Positions 45,078 to 57,136 of a stretch of DNA of 64,000 nucleotides are shown here, piece by piece; the stretch's first letter is position 1; each line of letters starts with the position of its first letter. The DNA comes from Coleophoma eucalyptorum (Eukaryota > Ascomycota > Leotiomycetes > Helotiales > Dermateaceae), in contig JALRME010000009.1 of assembly GCA_026120035.1 (NCBI GenBank), positions 682,001 to 746,000 of the forward strand, in the 5' to 3' direction. The notes under the pieces were generated by a model. That model was given only the letters and a program-made list of their open reading frames with translations. It searched no databases and had not been told where the DNA came from. Both the position numbers and the translations under genes were made by a program.

Positions 45078-46549
45078 CTAGTTATACTGCATATATGTTG
45101 CAGTAGAGTTGAACTTCAAGTTGCCCTTGATAACCTTGTCCACTGCACTCAGGAAATCCTTCTCGGTAGCGACCTTTCTTCGAGCACGAATGGCGAACAT
45201 ACCAGCCTCTGTGCAGACACTTCGCAACTCAGCACCAGTCGAGTTGGGGCAAAGACGTGAGATAAGCTCCCATCTGATGTCTCGCTCTACGGACATACTC
45301 TTGGCGTGGATTCGCAAAATGTTAGCTCTTCCCTCAAGATCTGGAAGAGAGAACTCAATCTTTCGATCGATACGTCCAGGTCTCATCAAAGCAGGGTCAA
45401 GCGTCGAAGGTCTGTTAGTGGCGAACATGACCTTGATGTTGCCTCGGGCATCGAAACCATCCAGTTGTGTAATAAGTTCCAACATGGTTCTTTGGACCTC
45501 GTTGTCTCCTCCAGCTCCATCATCAAAACGGGCGCCTCCGATAGCGTCGATCTCATCAAAGAAGATGATACAGGCTTTCTTCGTTCGTGCCATTTCAAAC
45601 AACTCTCTAACCATTCTCGCTCCCTCTCCCACATACTTTTGGACCAACTCGCTACCAATAACTCTGATGAAGGTTGCATCTGTTCTGTTGGCTACGGCTC
45701 TGGCACAGAGGGTCTTTCCAGTACCAGGAGGGCCATAGAGTAAAGCACCCTTAGGTGGGTCAATACCAAGGTTGACGAATCGTTCTGGAGAGAGCAGTGG
45801 CATTTCTACGACTTCCCGGAGCTTCTCGACCTGCTCCTTGCAACCTCCAACATCTCCGTACGTAACATCCGGCTTTTCTTCGACCGTCATCATTGTAACA
45901 CTTGCATCGATCTTCGGTGGTAGTGGGAGGAGGATTTGGTACTTATTTCGGTCGACGCTGCAATCATAAGCTCAATCCTGTCTATTGGTTTCAAGCATGC
46001 TTACCCAACTCGCATACCCTCTTCGATATCTGTGGGACTGACTCGCTCTCCAAGGTTGACCACAAACTTTGCTATTTGCTTGACGTTGATAACATATTTG
46101 CTCTTCTCGGCATCTTTATCATCCTGGATGATCTTCGTACACCTTGCCACTTGTAATGGTTGCTCCTCTGACATCCTCTGCCTGTCTGCTGCGACATCCC
46201 ATAGATGAGGTGGTGCTAATCCGGTATCTGATTCCTTGACCCCGATCTTATCGTTTACGCTGGTCTGCTTCTCCTTGATCTGTTGTTCAAGCTTCTTCAG
46301 AGCGGCTCCGTAAGGTGCAGCGCCATATGTCTTCAAGACTTGAATATCCCTGTATCGATTAGAAACTGTCAAAGTGGCGGTTCGCAGAAGAGACCTTACT
46401 CGTCTGAAAGCGGAGTTATCTTCTTCTCGGGTGTATCTTCATCTTCGAACTATTGTCACAATGGTAAGTCGTGATCTCAAGAGACCTTAACAATGGCTAC
46501 TTACGTCCTTCTTGTACGACTCCCAGTTAGCCCCCTTAGCGCTTGGCAT
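45078..46549 (-). CDS. RPT1: 26S proteasome regulatory AAA-ATPase subunit Rpt1 (PSMC2)
   Basis: Base-ring ATPase of the 19S particle, partner of Rpt2 in the hexamer. Exons on the minus strand: 46505-46549, 46400-46449, 46005-46349, 45078-45957, giving 439 residues, near the 433 of human PSMC2. The N-terminal [18 protein letters not shown] is characteristic of Rpt1. Walker A GPPGTGKT, Walker [20 protein letters not shown] and the arginine finger [11 protein letters not shown] are intact. The C-terminus TATYMQYN, with its Tyr near the end, belongs to the Rpt1 branch and not to the HbYX-type tails of Rpt2, Rpt3 and Rpt5. It is divergent from CCT4 across 304 bases. A second proteasome ATPase gene, RPT6, lies 24 kb away in this window. 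Confidence 0.96.
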
Positions 46550-46853
46550 GATGTTTTACTATGTTCAAAGGATGAGGTCTGGTCAAAGATTCAAGAAGGC
46601 AATCGTATAAAGACAAAGTTGATGAGAGTGATGTTGTTGTGAGGTTGATGCTCTTTCGGTGATGTACTTCCGCGCGTGTCTCTAAGCAGCCTGGAGCTAC
46701 TGCATGGAAGCTGCCTTTGCGGCCTCAGGCACCGATAACCTTAAATCTTCAAAATCGCGTTGATAATTCGAAAACGCGACGAGCCAAAGAAGTGAACGAG
46801 TTTCACGCAACTAGCTTCTGCATTTCCGCCATATCAAAACTCATTCCTCAAAT
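46550..46853. promoter_or_regulatory. Bidirectional promoter, RPT1 (-) / CCT4 (+)
   Basis: 304 bases between the two start codons, so two proteostasis genes share one control region. No TATA box and no yeast-type proteasome element is seen on either strand. Confidence 0.5.
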
Positions 46854-48659
46854 ATGGCCACCGCTGCAGCTTCAGGGAACTCTGGCAACAATGCCTTCAA
46901 GGTAGGGAACTTCAAAGCATCAGAAATATCAGCTTCTAATGGTGCCTCCAGGACAAGGAGAAGCCTATGGCTGTCCGCACAGCAAATATTGTTGCTGCCA
47001 GAGGTGAGGTTACTCTGAAAATAGTGACTCTAGATTTGAACGCTGACTTCTACAAGCTGTCGCCGATGCCGTAAGAACTTCTTTGGGACCAAGAGGAAGT
47101 AAGTCAACTTCAACCGCTGCATAATGCCTATGCTAAATTCTGAAAGTGGACAAGATGATTCAGAGTGGGAAAGGCGAGACACTGGTTACGAATGACGGAA
47201 GCACCATGATGAAGAGTATGGCAGTTATGCATCCATCTGCGAAGATGCTTGTGGATTTGTCGGCGGCGCAAGATGTCGAAGCAGGAGACGGAACTACCTC
47301 AGTCGTGGTCATCTGTGGAAGTTTATTGGGAGCAGCAGACAGATTACTTGGAAAGGGCATACATCCATCTGTTATCGCCGAGTCATTCCAGAGAGCCGCC
47401 GCAGCAGCCGTCCAGATCCTACATGAGATGTCACAACCTGTCTCTTTGAGCGATACAGCAACTCTCTTGCAAGCCGCAAACACTTCTCTTTCCTCCAAGA
47501 TCGTTTCACAATATTCGAATTTACTCGGACCCATGGCAGTTAATGCTGTCACTAAGACCATCGATCTTAAGACTGCCGAGAATGTAGACTTGAAGAACAT
47601 CAGAATAGTCAAGAAGGTCGGGGGAACTATCGAAGATAGTGAGATGGTTGAGGGTTTGGTTCTAACACAACCTGTTGTCAAGAATGGTGGTGGCCCAATA
47701 AGAATGGAAAAGGCTAGGATAGGACTCATTCAGTTCCAACTGAGCCCCCCTAAACCAGATGTGAGTATTTTGATATCAATTTGTTGCAGTTCTATGTTCT
47801 AATCCTTGAGAAATAGATGGAGAACCAAATCGTTGTCAACGACTACAGACAAATGGATAAGATTCTCAAGGAAGAGCGAACATACCTGCTTAACATGGTC
47901 AAAAAGATCAAGAAAGCGAAGTGTAACGTTCTCTTCATCCAAAAGTCCATTTTGAGAGATGCCGTCAACGACCTATCACTTCACTTCTTAGCTAAGCTCA
48001 ACATCATGTGCATCAAGGACATCGAAAGAGACGAGGTCGAGTTCATCTGCAAATCCACAGGCTGTAAGCCAATTGCCGATATCGATTCCTTCACAGAGGA
48101 TAAGCTTGGGAGTGCAGACCTCATTGAGGAGTCTCAGTCGTCAGGCTCGCGGATTGTCAAGGTTACTGGCACCAAGAGTGCTGGAAAGACTGTCTCAATC
48201 GTGTGCCGAGGAGCTAATGGTCTCATTTTGGATGAGGCCGAGCGAAGTCTTCATGATGCTCTCTGCGTCATCCGATGCTTAGTCAAAAAGAAGGCGCTGA
48301 TTGCAGGAGGAGGAGCTCCTGAGATCGAGATTGCATCCCAATTAGCAAAGCAAGCTCGTGGTTTGACCGGCACTGAGGCCATCTGCTTCAAGGCTTTTGC
48401 TGATGCCATGGAGGTTATCCCAACAACTCTTGCTGAGAACGCCGGGTTGAACAGCATCAAGGTCGTTACTGAGTTAAGACACAGACATGCAAACGGTGAT
48501 AAGAATGCCGGTGTCAGTATCAAATCTGGCGGAGTGAAGGTGGATATTGCGGGTGAAAATGTTCTTCAACCGCTCCTGGTCAGCACTAGCGCTATCGAGT
48601 TGGCTGCTGAGACTGTCAAGATGATCTTGAGAATAGACGACATTGCTTTGTCTAGATAG
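46854..48659 (+). CDS. CCT4: Chaperonin-containing TCP-1 delta subunit (CCT4)
   Basis: One of eight subunits of the cytosolic TRiC/CCT chaperonin, which folds actin and tubulin among other proteins. Exons 46854-46901, 46952-47003, 47057-47098, 47147-47760 and 47817-48659 give 532 residues, the usual size. The ATP-binding signatures are visible: LGPRGMDKMI, the GDGTTS loop that supplies the catalytic Asp ([11 protein letters not shown]), and the C-terminal [30 protein letters not shown] matches the group II chaperonin pattern, and the delta-type ending [13 protein letters not shown] supports subunit 4. The early introns are clustered in the first 300 bases, giving exons of 42-52 bases. Divergent from RPT1 and convergent with the alpha-tubulin gene, a gene for a classic client. 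Confidence 0.95.
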
Positions 48660-49909
48660 ATATTTCTACTAGGACTGTAATATAAAGAATTCTTGGCACT
48701 GTCAAGTTATCTCAAAGGATCTAATCTTACTTTAATTGTGAATTGTTGTGCATCAAGAGGTCCTTCTAAGTGTTGGTATGATCAACTTACCTATTCAATT
48801 ATCTATCCCCTGTGCTTTATACTTGTTGCCTCATTCCTTGTCACCTCTGCTCGCGGTGGTTGCCCTTAACGGCTATCTTTCGTACTACGAAATTGAAATT
48901 CTCAAACCCGCCCCCCCCCCCTTTCCAAATCAACCTGGATTTTCAACTCGTTATGGAAGTATTATATGTATGTATCTACACTACAAATGTAAAGATATAT
49001 TCATTTCGAATAGTTAGATGTTGTTTAGAGACTCTGGAGTCCATCCCACTATTTTAAGTAGTCATTCGGCTTCAAATCGTGAATGAAATATAACTTTGTT
49101 TTTTTGTGCCAATATTAAATCCTACAGGTTGATTACAACCAGCTGAATTCCAGAAATTCAACTGGACTGCGCAACCCGTGTTCTTAACTTGTATCAATTC
49201 CCCTCACCATTGTATTCAAAGTCTAGAATACACCACCAAAATCATTATATCTTAGAACTTTTATTTCACAAGCCTATCATTCTAGGTCTATGCTTTGTAA
49301 ATCCTAGATTCCTGGAAGAACAGATATTCAAATAGGCAGAATAGCTGCAGCGGTAGATGTCAGGCCCATTTCTCTAAAAATAAACCGGGGCACTTACCGT
49401 CGCCTGTTGCATATAGAGATAGATACCTGATTTGAGATCCTAGCAATAGAGACCCAAGCCCAAGGCAAGTTTATATCGCATCGTTCGAACGTAGGTGCAT
49501 AAACGCCTTAGCCGGCACCAGAATGCACGAAACAGAAGGAGTTTATTTAGGTCTCATAGGTACATATGTATTAGTTCACCTACAAGAACCCCGGCCCCCC
49601 ACAAAGGTATAAAATGTTAGGTGAAATAATAAATCATCCTATTTGTATTCTCATGAGAATGACCGATAAATATCATGAAAGCGAAGTTCTTCTTAAACCT
49701 CCCAACAAAGTGTGAAGGTAACAACAACGGAAAAAAAAGATCCGACACAACAAAACCGCCGCTCCCGCTCGCTTTCCTTTGATTTCCCAGGAATATTTTG
49801 GTTTCTCGCACACAAGCATAGCAGTAAAAGATAGACAAGGGAGACCAAATGTGTAGACCCAGAAGGTTTCAGATCTGTTGTCATTTCTGCGCATTATGGG
49901 ATACTAGAC
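48660..49909. other. Convergent 3' intergenic region with a C11 tract, CCT4 / alpha-tubulin
   Basis: 1.25 kb, A/T-rich, with no gene. A run of 11 C occurs at 48911-48921. A region at 49570-49740 has short A and T runs. Frames on both strands look random. Confidence 0.5.
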
Positions 49910-51576
49910 TTAGTATTCGGCTTCACCTTCTTCAGGATCGAAGCTGTCAGCAGCAACCTCCTCGTAATCCTTCTCTAGAGCAGCCAAGTCCTCACGAGCT
50001 TCGCTGAATTCACCTTCCTCCATACCCTCTCCAACATACCAGTGAACGAAAGCACGCTTGCTGTACATGAGATCGAACTTGTGGTCGAGTCTAGACCAAG
50101 CTTCGGCAATGGCGGTGGTGTTGGACAGCATGGAGACAGATCGGTCAACAGAGGCGAGAGCGCCGTCGTTGGGTGATGTAGATGGAACAGACATTGGCTT
50201 CTGGTAGTTAATACCGAGCTTGAATCCGGTAGGACACCATTCAACAAGGTTGAAGGAGGTCTTGGCCTTAAGAGAGGCAACAGCTGCATTGCAGTCTCGT
50301 GGAACAACATCACCACGGTACAATAAGGCGACGGCCATGTACTTGCCATTGCGTGGATCACAGACAACCTACAAAATTAGCTAAAGAATATCCGAGTTTA
50401 TCACCCCAACTCACCATTTGGTTGTTTGGCTCGAAGCATCTAAGAAAATGTTAACACGACGCTAGTGACCATATGCAAGGAACACTTACTGAAGAGTCAA
50501 TTCTTGCGTCTTGAAGCTTTCGTGAGAGCTTCTAGCAGCAGAGATGACTGGAGCATATGAAATCAATGGGTAGTGAATTCTGGGGTATGGGACCAAGTTG
50601 GTCTGGAATTCGTTCAAATCAACGTTCAAAGCACCATCAAAGCGAAGAGACGAGGTAATTGAGCTGACAACCTGAGCAATAAGACGGTTTAGGTGCTCGA
50701 AAGATGGGCGGGGAATGTCCAAGTTTCGACGGCAGATGTCGTAGACAGCCTCGTTATCAACCAAGAATGTGCAGTCAGAGTTCTCAATGGTGCTATGGGT
50801 GCTAAGAACCGCGTTATATGGCTCAACAACAGCCGTGGAAACTCGTGGAGCTGGGTAGACAGCAAATTCGAGCTTGGACTTCTTGCCATAGTCAGTAGAG
50901 AGACGCTCGAGTAAAAGAGATCCAAAACCAGATCCAGTTCCACCACCGAAAGAGTGGAAGATCAAGAAACCTTGGAGGGAAGAGCAGTTGTCCTACGGCC
51001 CAGGATTAGTCGCTGTCCGTCCTTGATACTTTACATAGCCTACCAAGACACGGCGAATCTTATCCAGAGTGCCTTCCAAAAGCTCCTTTCCGATTGTATA
51101 ATGACCACGAGCATAGTTGTTGGCAGCATCCTCCTTACCGCTGATCAAGAGCTCAGGGTGGAAAAGCTGTCTGTAATCGCCAGTTCGGATTTCGTCGATT
51201 GGGGATGGGTCAAGATCGACGAAGATGGATCGAGGGACGTATTTTCCACTGCCAGTCTCGGTGAAGACGGTGTCCAGCTCGCCAGAGTCGTGGATGTCCT
51301 TCGCGTCTGGGTCAGGACGACCATCTTGCTTCAAGCCATGCTCGAGAAGGTACCTGGTACAATTAGTCCACAGCACATGGTTACTGCAAGTAGCTTGATT
51401 ACTTACAGCTCCCAAGCGCTGTTACCAAGTTGCGTACCAGCCTGGCCGATATGAAGATGAAGGATCTATATTGCAAAAAGATATCTGTCAGTGTCCTTTT
51501 CCCTTGCTCGCGACGCGACTCCTGAACCCAAGAATAAATCAAAAAGGGCTTTTTGGCTTACCTCGCCTCGGGTCAT
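49910..51576 (-). CDS. Alpha-tubulin
   Basis: GTP-binding subunit of microtubules. Exons on the minus strand: 51562-51576, 51407-51465, 51044-51353, 50490-50992, 50415-50439, 49910-50368, giving 456 residues. The N-terminus [19 protein letters not shown] is the fungal alpha-tubulin form. The GTP signature GGGTGSG is intact, and the T7 loop region and [15 protein letters not shown] are typical. The protein ends in EGEAEY, retaining the C-terminal Tyr that can be removed and re-added in many eukaryotes. The first coding exon holds only five codons and exon 5 only 25 bases. Most Pezizomycotina carry one or two alpha-tubulin genes, and I cannot tell here which copy this is. Confidence 0.96.
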
Positions 51577-52097
51577 ATTGAAATGATTTGCGACGGTGCT
51601 AAATTGAAAGGTTGTGGACTTGCTTTTCAAGGTGTTGCAAGCAACGGTGTGATGTACTGGAGGGGGTCACTTAGCTACAGTAGTGTGGGGCCCTGAAGGT
51701 TTTGGGAGATGGGTCGCGTCGAGTGTTCAGGGGTAAACAAGTGGCGGCGGTGAGAGATGTGATATTCATGCACATTGCATGCATTGTGCACACAGTTCGG
51801 ACGAGATCCTTCTGGCATGGGCACAACAGATGAACAGATGCTGTGCTTGCGAGGTGGCTTTGTTTTTATTCTACACAACTTATTCACAAGGCTGAGGTTT
51901 CGGTGGTTTTTTCTATTTCCATTTCCGTTATCAAATTTCATGAAGAAAGTTATTTTACATGTAGGAGAGGCCCAGCAAAATCAAAGCAAATAAAGACAGC
52001 ACCTTCAGCATGCGTAGAAGATGGTGCCTTCCTGTGAGACCAACTGACTTAAATGTGATAAAGAAGCCAATTTGCAGTCAGACGTACCCCCGTCTCA
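51577..52097. other. Intergenic region, alpha-tubulin promoter and ARS2 3' flank
   Basis: Both neighbours are on the minus strand. 521 bases holding the tubulin promoter and leader and the end of the ARS2 transcript. No gene, repeat or clear TATA box. Confidence 0.5.
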
Positions 52098-54968
52098 TCA
52101 ATAATTGAGCTCTCCAGACCCACTGCCAGCAACTGCATCAAGATCTTCATAAGATCTGAGACTTCGTCCTTGAACAGCCTCTCGTGGGCCAACAGCTGCA
52201 GCTCCTGACGCTCCATCTCCCCATCGGCCACCGCCTGAAGCACTCGGCCGACGTCCTCCTGGCGGTGGACTCAGTCGACCAGCTTCACGGCCCCATCGTT
52301 GATCACCGGGTCGTCGGTCGTAAGGTCCGGCCCGAGTGTTGTTTTGATACTGTCCACCTCTCCGCCTCACAGGACCTCCTACACCGCGCCCATCAGCACC
52401 TCCAGCCCATCCAGCTGTAGCATGGACAGGATGCCCAGCGAAGAAGGGTGCAAATTGGCCGGGTTGCCCAAATCCTGGAAGGCCTGTGGCCATGCCATTT
52501 ATCATATTGAGATTGAACCCACGCGGAGTTCCTGCAGGCTGAGCTCCATTTGCTTGCGGGAAGTGACCGTTGCTGTTTGCATCAGATCGTGATGGAGCGA
52601 TATGCGCGGGATCGGATACATAAACATTGACGAGTTCAAACTAGGATTCGTTAGTTCCACGTTCTCGATAAAGACCAAAATATAACCTACATCTTTCTTG
52701 AGACTTTCGAACCACTCAGGATGACGCTTCTCCACGTGCTTCTTCCAGAAGTGTTCTTCCTTGAAGAGCTTTGTACAATCGGGAACTCGGCACCTGAACT
52801 TATGCTCATCCTCCTGCTTGACGAACTTTGGCAATTCTTCCTGAAGAGCTTCATCAACTGATTTACCGCCAAGTTTGCGTACATCAATAGAGTCTGGTTC
52901 AAGGATTTGCAAAATCTTCTCTTCAAATGTCTTGACCCAATTGAAGGCTCTTTGCAGTTGCTGCTCAGCTTTGGAAGCCGCACTGTTGCGATTAAATTTT
53001 CGTTCTCCTTCTGGTGATCCAACCATATCGATATCCTCCTCCGCGCGCTTCTTACCAGGGAACACTTCACCAGCAGCACTAGCACGAGCAGCAGCCTTGC
53101 CAGCTGTAGTCAACGTGTTGCGTGGTCTTCGAAGATGGCCGCCGGGACATTTTCGTGTGAGCTCATGGATTGAGTCGCTCTCAAAGACGCAGAAGAAACA
53201 GAAGTTGAAGACACGACGAAGGTATTCAACCATAAGATCGAGCTGCTTCTTCTTGATAAGCAAATCTTCATCATCAACCTCGTCATCAACAGCGCCCTCC
53301 TCTTCATCGTCATCTTCATCCATTTCTTCTCCCTCCTCGCCATCTTCGTCCATTGCTTCATCTAGACCAAGCATATTTCTAGTCTTTTTTGGCTTCTTAG
53401 TGATTGGAGATGTAGCAGGTGGTTGAAGACGGCCTTGGTTCTTCAAATCATCGACTCTCTCCTCAATCTTCAACACAGCGTTGAAGTCAGATTCAAAATC
53501 TTCCTCAAACTTGCTCACTAAGCGTGAAGCTAATTCAAGGTCTTTGTCGATTCTCTCAGGCGCCGAAAACAGATCCCAGAGAGCCTTTTTTCTAGGAAGA
53601 CTTGGGGGTACATGGACCCCAACGTGGCAGATGAAATCGCCGCGTACTTCATCCTTCACAGTCTTGCCATTGATTAAGTCCAGCGCCTTTTCGGCAGTCG
53701 TTGTGACGGGTGGTTGGCTAACCTCTGGAGCGTCTTCATCTTTCGGATCAGGTCGATCGAGGATACCTGTGATCTCCGCGCTCGGATGAAGCATGACCCA
53801 ACCAATTCTATGATATCTCTTGCTGGGATTTGGATCACTCAAACTGAGCCATTTGAAGCCACCTTCGTCTTCTCCAAGATGTTCTTTGCAGAAAGACTCG
53901 ATATTCTGGCGGCTGACGTGGGGAGCAATAGTCTTGATCAAAAGAGTTGGCTGAAAGGCATTTTCATCTCTGATATCGCTCCCACGGCTTGGAACTAGAT
54001 CGCCCACTCCCAGAACTTCATTGGCAGCAGTAGTCTCACCTTCTTCTTTCTCTATCACACCACCAGCACCATTGCTCTCACTCTTTGGAATACCCTCAAG
54101 TGAGTATTCATCAAATGTACCAGCTTCGAGGTCCTGCTCCCACTGGGTATAGTTGCCTCTACGAAATTCGTTAAGTTGTTGTCGGAAAGGCTCTCGAACC
54201 TCAGCTGAATAACGTTCCAGGAACCACTGCTCGTTCTTGTGCTCCTGCACGAAATTACGAGCCATCTTTGCCTGGAGCTCTTCCTTATATGCATCATACG
54301 CGGCTTGGATCTGGGCTTTCTCTTTCTCTCGGTCTTCTTGCGATTCGAGTCTTCCTCGCAACTCAGAACGCTTCCCTGTTCGTTTGTACTCCTTCTCTGC
54401 CTTGATCTTCTCGTTTGTGCGCCACCATTCTCCAAAGTACGAGAACCCGACTTGGAACGCAAGAAGGGACGGATCCGCTAGTGGGTTTGTAGTAATGGTA
54501 GCATTGTCTTGTCCTGGTACATATCGATCGATATTCGATGGGCCAGGCGAAGGACGTCTTCGACGCTCTTCACGATCTCCACGGTATTCATCTCTGTTGC
54601 GAGACGGTTCGTAACGATCGACTAATGGAGAGCGCGAACGATCCCGAGACTCTCGGGGACGACGAGATCGATCTGCTCCTACAAAGAAATATGTAAGCAA
54701 TCAGTACTAATTTGAAGAAGCAAAGAACAAGCGCGTTGGATCAGCTTCACGGTCCAAAGGCTGTACGAATGTCATGTGGCGTGGAAATGTATGAAAGCGC
54801 AACGGCAGAGCTCAAAGATGATGTATAATGCAACGTACCAGGAGATCGGCCACGGTAAAAAGTATCACGCTCTCTTTCTGCAGACCGGTGACCCTCATCG
54901 CGTCCACCCCAATTTGATCTTTCGACAGGCGATCGTGCAGGAAGCGGCTCTCGATAGCTGTCCGACAT
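52098..54968 (-). CDS. Ars2 / SERRATE homologue, nuclear RNA-processing zinc-finger protein
   Basis: In animals, plants and fission yeast (Pir2) this family links the nuclear cap-binding complex to RNA processing and decay. Exons on the minus strand: 54839-54968, 52691-54678, 52098-52640, giving 886 residues. The N-terminus is Arg/Ser-rich. The SERRATE/Ars2 N-terminal domain (DUF3546) begins near DPSLLAFQVGFSYFGEWW. A central helical region contains a very acidic segment (DEDGEEGEEMDEDDDEEE) and CPGGHLRRPRN. A C2H2 zinc finger (CRVPDCTKLFKEEHFWKKHVEKRH) precedes the end of exon 2. The last exon encodes a Gly/Arg/Pro-rich tail. Order and length agree with the family. ATG 54968 was chosen because upstream sequence looks like leader. 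Confidence 0.92.
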
Positions 54969-56032
54969 CTCGGAATCTGGTTGCTGCAAAGGTGGGTGAT
55001 CTCAGGCAGAGTTCTAGATAATCAATTCGCGCCAGAAACGAATAAAGGATTCGAAATCGTCTTCAGTGTTGATGATGCGCGCTTATGAACTGGCTTGGGG
55101 AGGTTTGCGCCGTTCGTTTGTTGGTGTTTGCCAAATGACACCTGAGAGTTGTCGCGACGTGAGGGCAACGGCGCTACTGCTGTTTGATGACATGATTGTC
55201 TGTCAGAGCCAAGTTCAGAAAGAATTGACAGGAGGAATGGATGTATAGATGGATGGATGCGAGGGAGGAGGTAAAAAGAGATGTAGAAAGCGGAGCTCGA
55301 AGGCCTATCAATGGCAAAGCAACTGCAGCGATCTGGAAAAACGAGGTATAGAAACAAGCAAAAGGGAGGAGAGTATAATAAGTGTATAGTGCTGCAGATG
55401 AAGGTGAGGTAGGGTAAAAAAGAGATGGACGAACAAGATGGAGTAGGAAGAAACTGGCCAAGTCGCGAGGCCTCATTGTCTAACTTGGAGTTGTTGTCCG
55501 ACGGAAGCTCTTATGTCTCCATAACATGGGTCCTGATTGCCGCCGTAGCGCGGTCTGGAAATGTGGTTAGAGTAAACGGAAAATAGATACTCCGGTAGGT
55601 GCGGGTTGCCGAGGCTTGCAGGTGCTAACGCAATCTACAGGGGCTAGAGCTTCTCTTAAGCGGGTTGTACCTTACGATTCCCTGCTAATTGATGCTGATG
55701 CTTCGATGACGTTGAATTCCAGTGGCTTCTATATAAGAGCTATCTCCTGGCACAAAGTCTGTTACCATCAATTCAACCTCGACCTTAGCAAAGAAAGAAG
55801 TGAGTAGCTGTCTCGTCAATGTTCACCGACATGTTAGAAGTTCCATTGGCATGGCCTTCTGCGCTTGTCGTCTTCGTCAAGCTTCGTCTTGTGGAGAAGC
55901 TCTAATATCGTGCTATTTGCACATGCAAGGCGTCGAAAAGGACACTCTTCATTTATGAAGCTATTCAGACCAACGAAGATTATCTCAAGTGCTGTACTCC
56001 ATACTAATATCATAATTGATAGGCTCGCAAAC
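54969..56032. promoter_or_regulatory. Divergent region ARS2 (-) / TspO (+)
   Basis: 1.06 kb. The ARS2 side is purine-rich on the plus strand (a C/T-rich leader on the minus strand), with a GGAT microsatellite at about 55237-55260. A CAG preceded by C/T-rich sequence just before the ARS2 ATG could be a leader-intron acceptor. The TspO frame stays open upstream to 55865, but ATG 56033 begins the recognisable protein. No other gene. Confidence 0.45.
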
Positions 56033-56689
56033 ATGACGACCTTCATCCCATCCCTCACTCTGCCTGCGGCAGTCTTTGCCAACCCAGCAGCATCGGTTCT
56101 GCTCCCAATTGCCCTGGGTACTGCTGTTGGATTCTCTTGCCGACGTAGGTTCACTAGTGTTCATTGTTGTAGCTACAACACTGACAATTTCCTAGCTAAG
56201 GAGACTCAAAAGACCTACATGGCTCTCAAGCAGCCACCATTCCGACCACCTCCACAAGTCTTTGGGCCAGCTTGGACTCTCCTCTATGGTCTTATGGGCT
56301 TCGCTGCTTACCGTGCATACTCGACTGGCCTTACCCCTACTGCATCTCTTAGAAGTCACTTACTCACCAAGCAAGGTGCCACTCTCTACACAATTCAACT
56401 CGGACTGAACCTTGTCTGGATGCCACTTTTCTTTGTTGCTAAGCGTCCCATCGAAGCCACCGTCGACATTTTAGCACTGTCTGGTGTTGTTGGATACCTT
56501 GCCTATGTTTGGGGTCAAGTTGATCCTGTTGCTGGTTGGGCCCTTGCCCCATACTTGGGATGGTTGGGCTTTGCAACTTACTTGACTGTTGGTGTCGGCT
56601 ACTTGAATGACTGGAACCTTCAGAACAAGGAGGTCGACTTTCCACCTTCCAGCAAACCAAAGAGCACCAAGTATGTTGATGAGAAGTGA
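56033..56689 (+). CDS. TspO/MBR family translocator protein (peripheral benzodiazepine receptor homologue)
   Basis: Five-helix membrane protein of the TspO/MBR family, which binds tetrapyrroles and sterols. In animals it sits in the outer mitochondrial membrane, and the fungal role is poorly known. Exons 56033-56144 and 56196-56689 give 201 residues. After a hydrophobic N-terminal segment come the family signatures TQKTYMALKQPPFRPPPQVF, PAWTLLYGLMGFAAYR, the helix-3 pattern NLVWMPLFF, and a final AWALAPYLGWLGFATYL-like helix (here GWALAPYLGWLGFATYL). The intron (GTAGGT to CCTAG) is 51 bases, a multiple of three, and free of stops. An unspliced transcript would therefore insert 17 residues. 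I prefer splicing because it restores the uninterrupted family block. It converges on the ornithine carrier gene. Confidence 0.92.
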   Translation: MTTFIPSLTLPAAVFANPAASVLLPIALGTAVGFSCRRRFTSVHCCSYNTDNFLAKETQKTYMALKQPPFRPPPQVFGPAWTLLYGLMGFAAYRAYSTGLTPTASLRSHLLTKQGATLYTIQLGLNLVWMPLFFVAKRPIEATVDILALSGVVGYLAYVWGQVDPVAGWALAPYLGWLGFATYLTVGVGYLNDWNLQNKEVDFPPSSKPKSTKYVDEK

Positions 56690-57136
56690 AGATGGATCTT
56701 TCGTACAATTGTATATTTTGAACTCGCTGATTGTGTAGGCCTATGAGGTTTAGGAGTTGAAGGACTTGAGGGTGGTTTTGCTCTTCAAAGCATAGGATAT
56801 GATAATCCAAACCGTACCGGTAGTGTAAATCACCGTTCAATGGCGTTTGATAAAATATGCTACGACAGTGTTAAATTACTTTTGAACACATATACATGTA
56901 ATGGAATTTTTCTACCAACGCCTAGCATTTTTATACCCATTTTCGACTAGAAGCCAATGCAAGCCATGAGCTCATAATATCATGAGTACCATGCAACCAC
57001 CACCAACCTTGCGGAACGCCCAGAATTCAAATGCGACCCCCATCGCTCTGCAGGAATATATGTCAAAACTCAATCCACCAAAGAACTCTCTCTAAATGCA
57101 GTACTATGCTGAACCTTTATGCAACCTTTGCATCGC
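56690..57136. other. Convergent 3' intergenic region, TspO / ornithine carrier
   Basis: 447 bases of 3' flank without coding signal, repeat or RNA. Confidence 0.5.

Noticed and set aside
52501..52640. Possible frameshift at the end of ARS2
   Set aside because: The break between coding blocks is explained by an intron at 52641-52690 that restores the frame into the Gly/Arg-rich tail.
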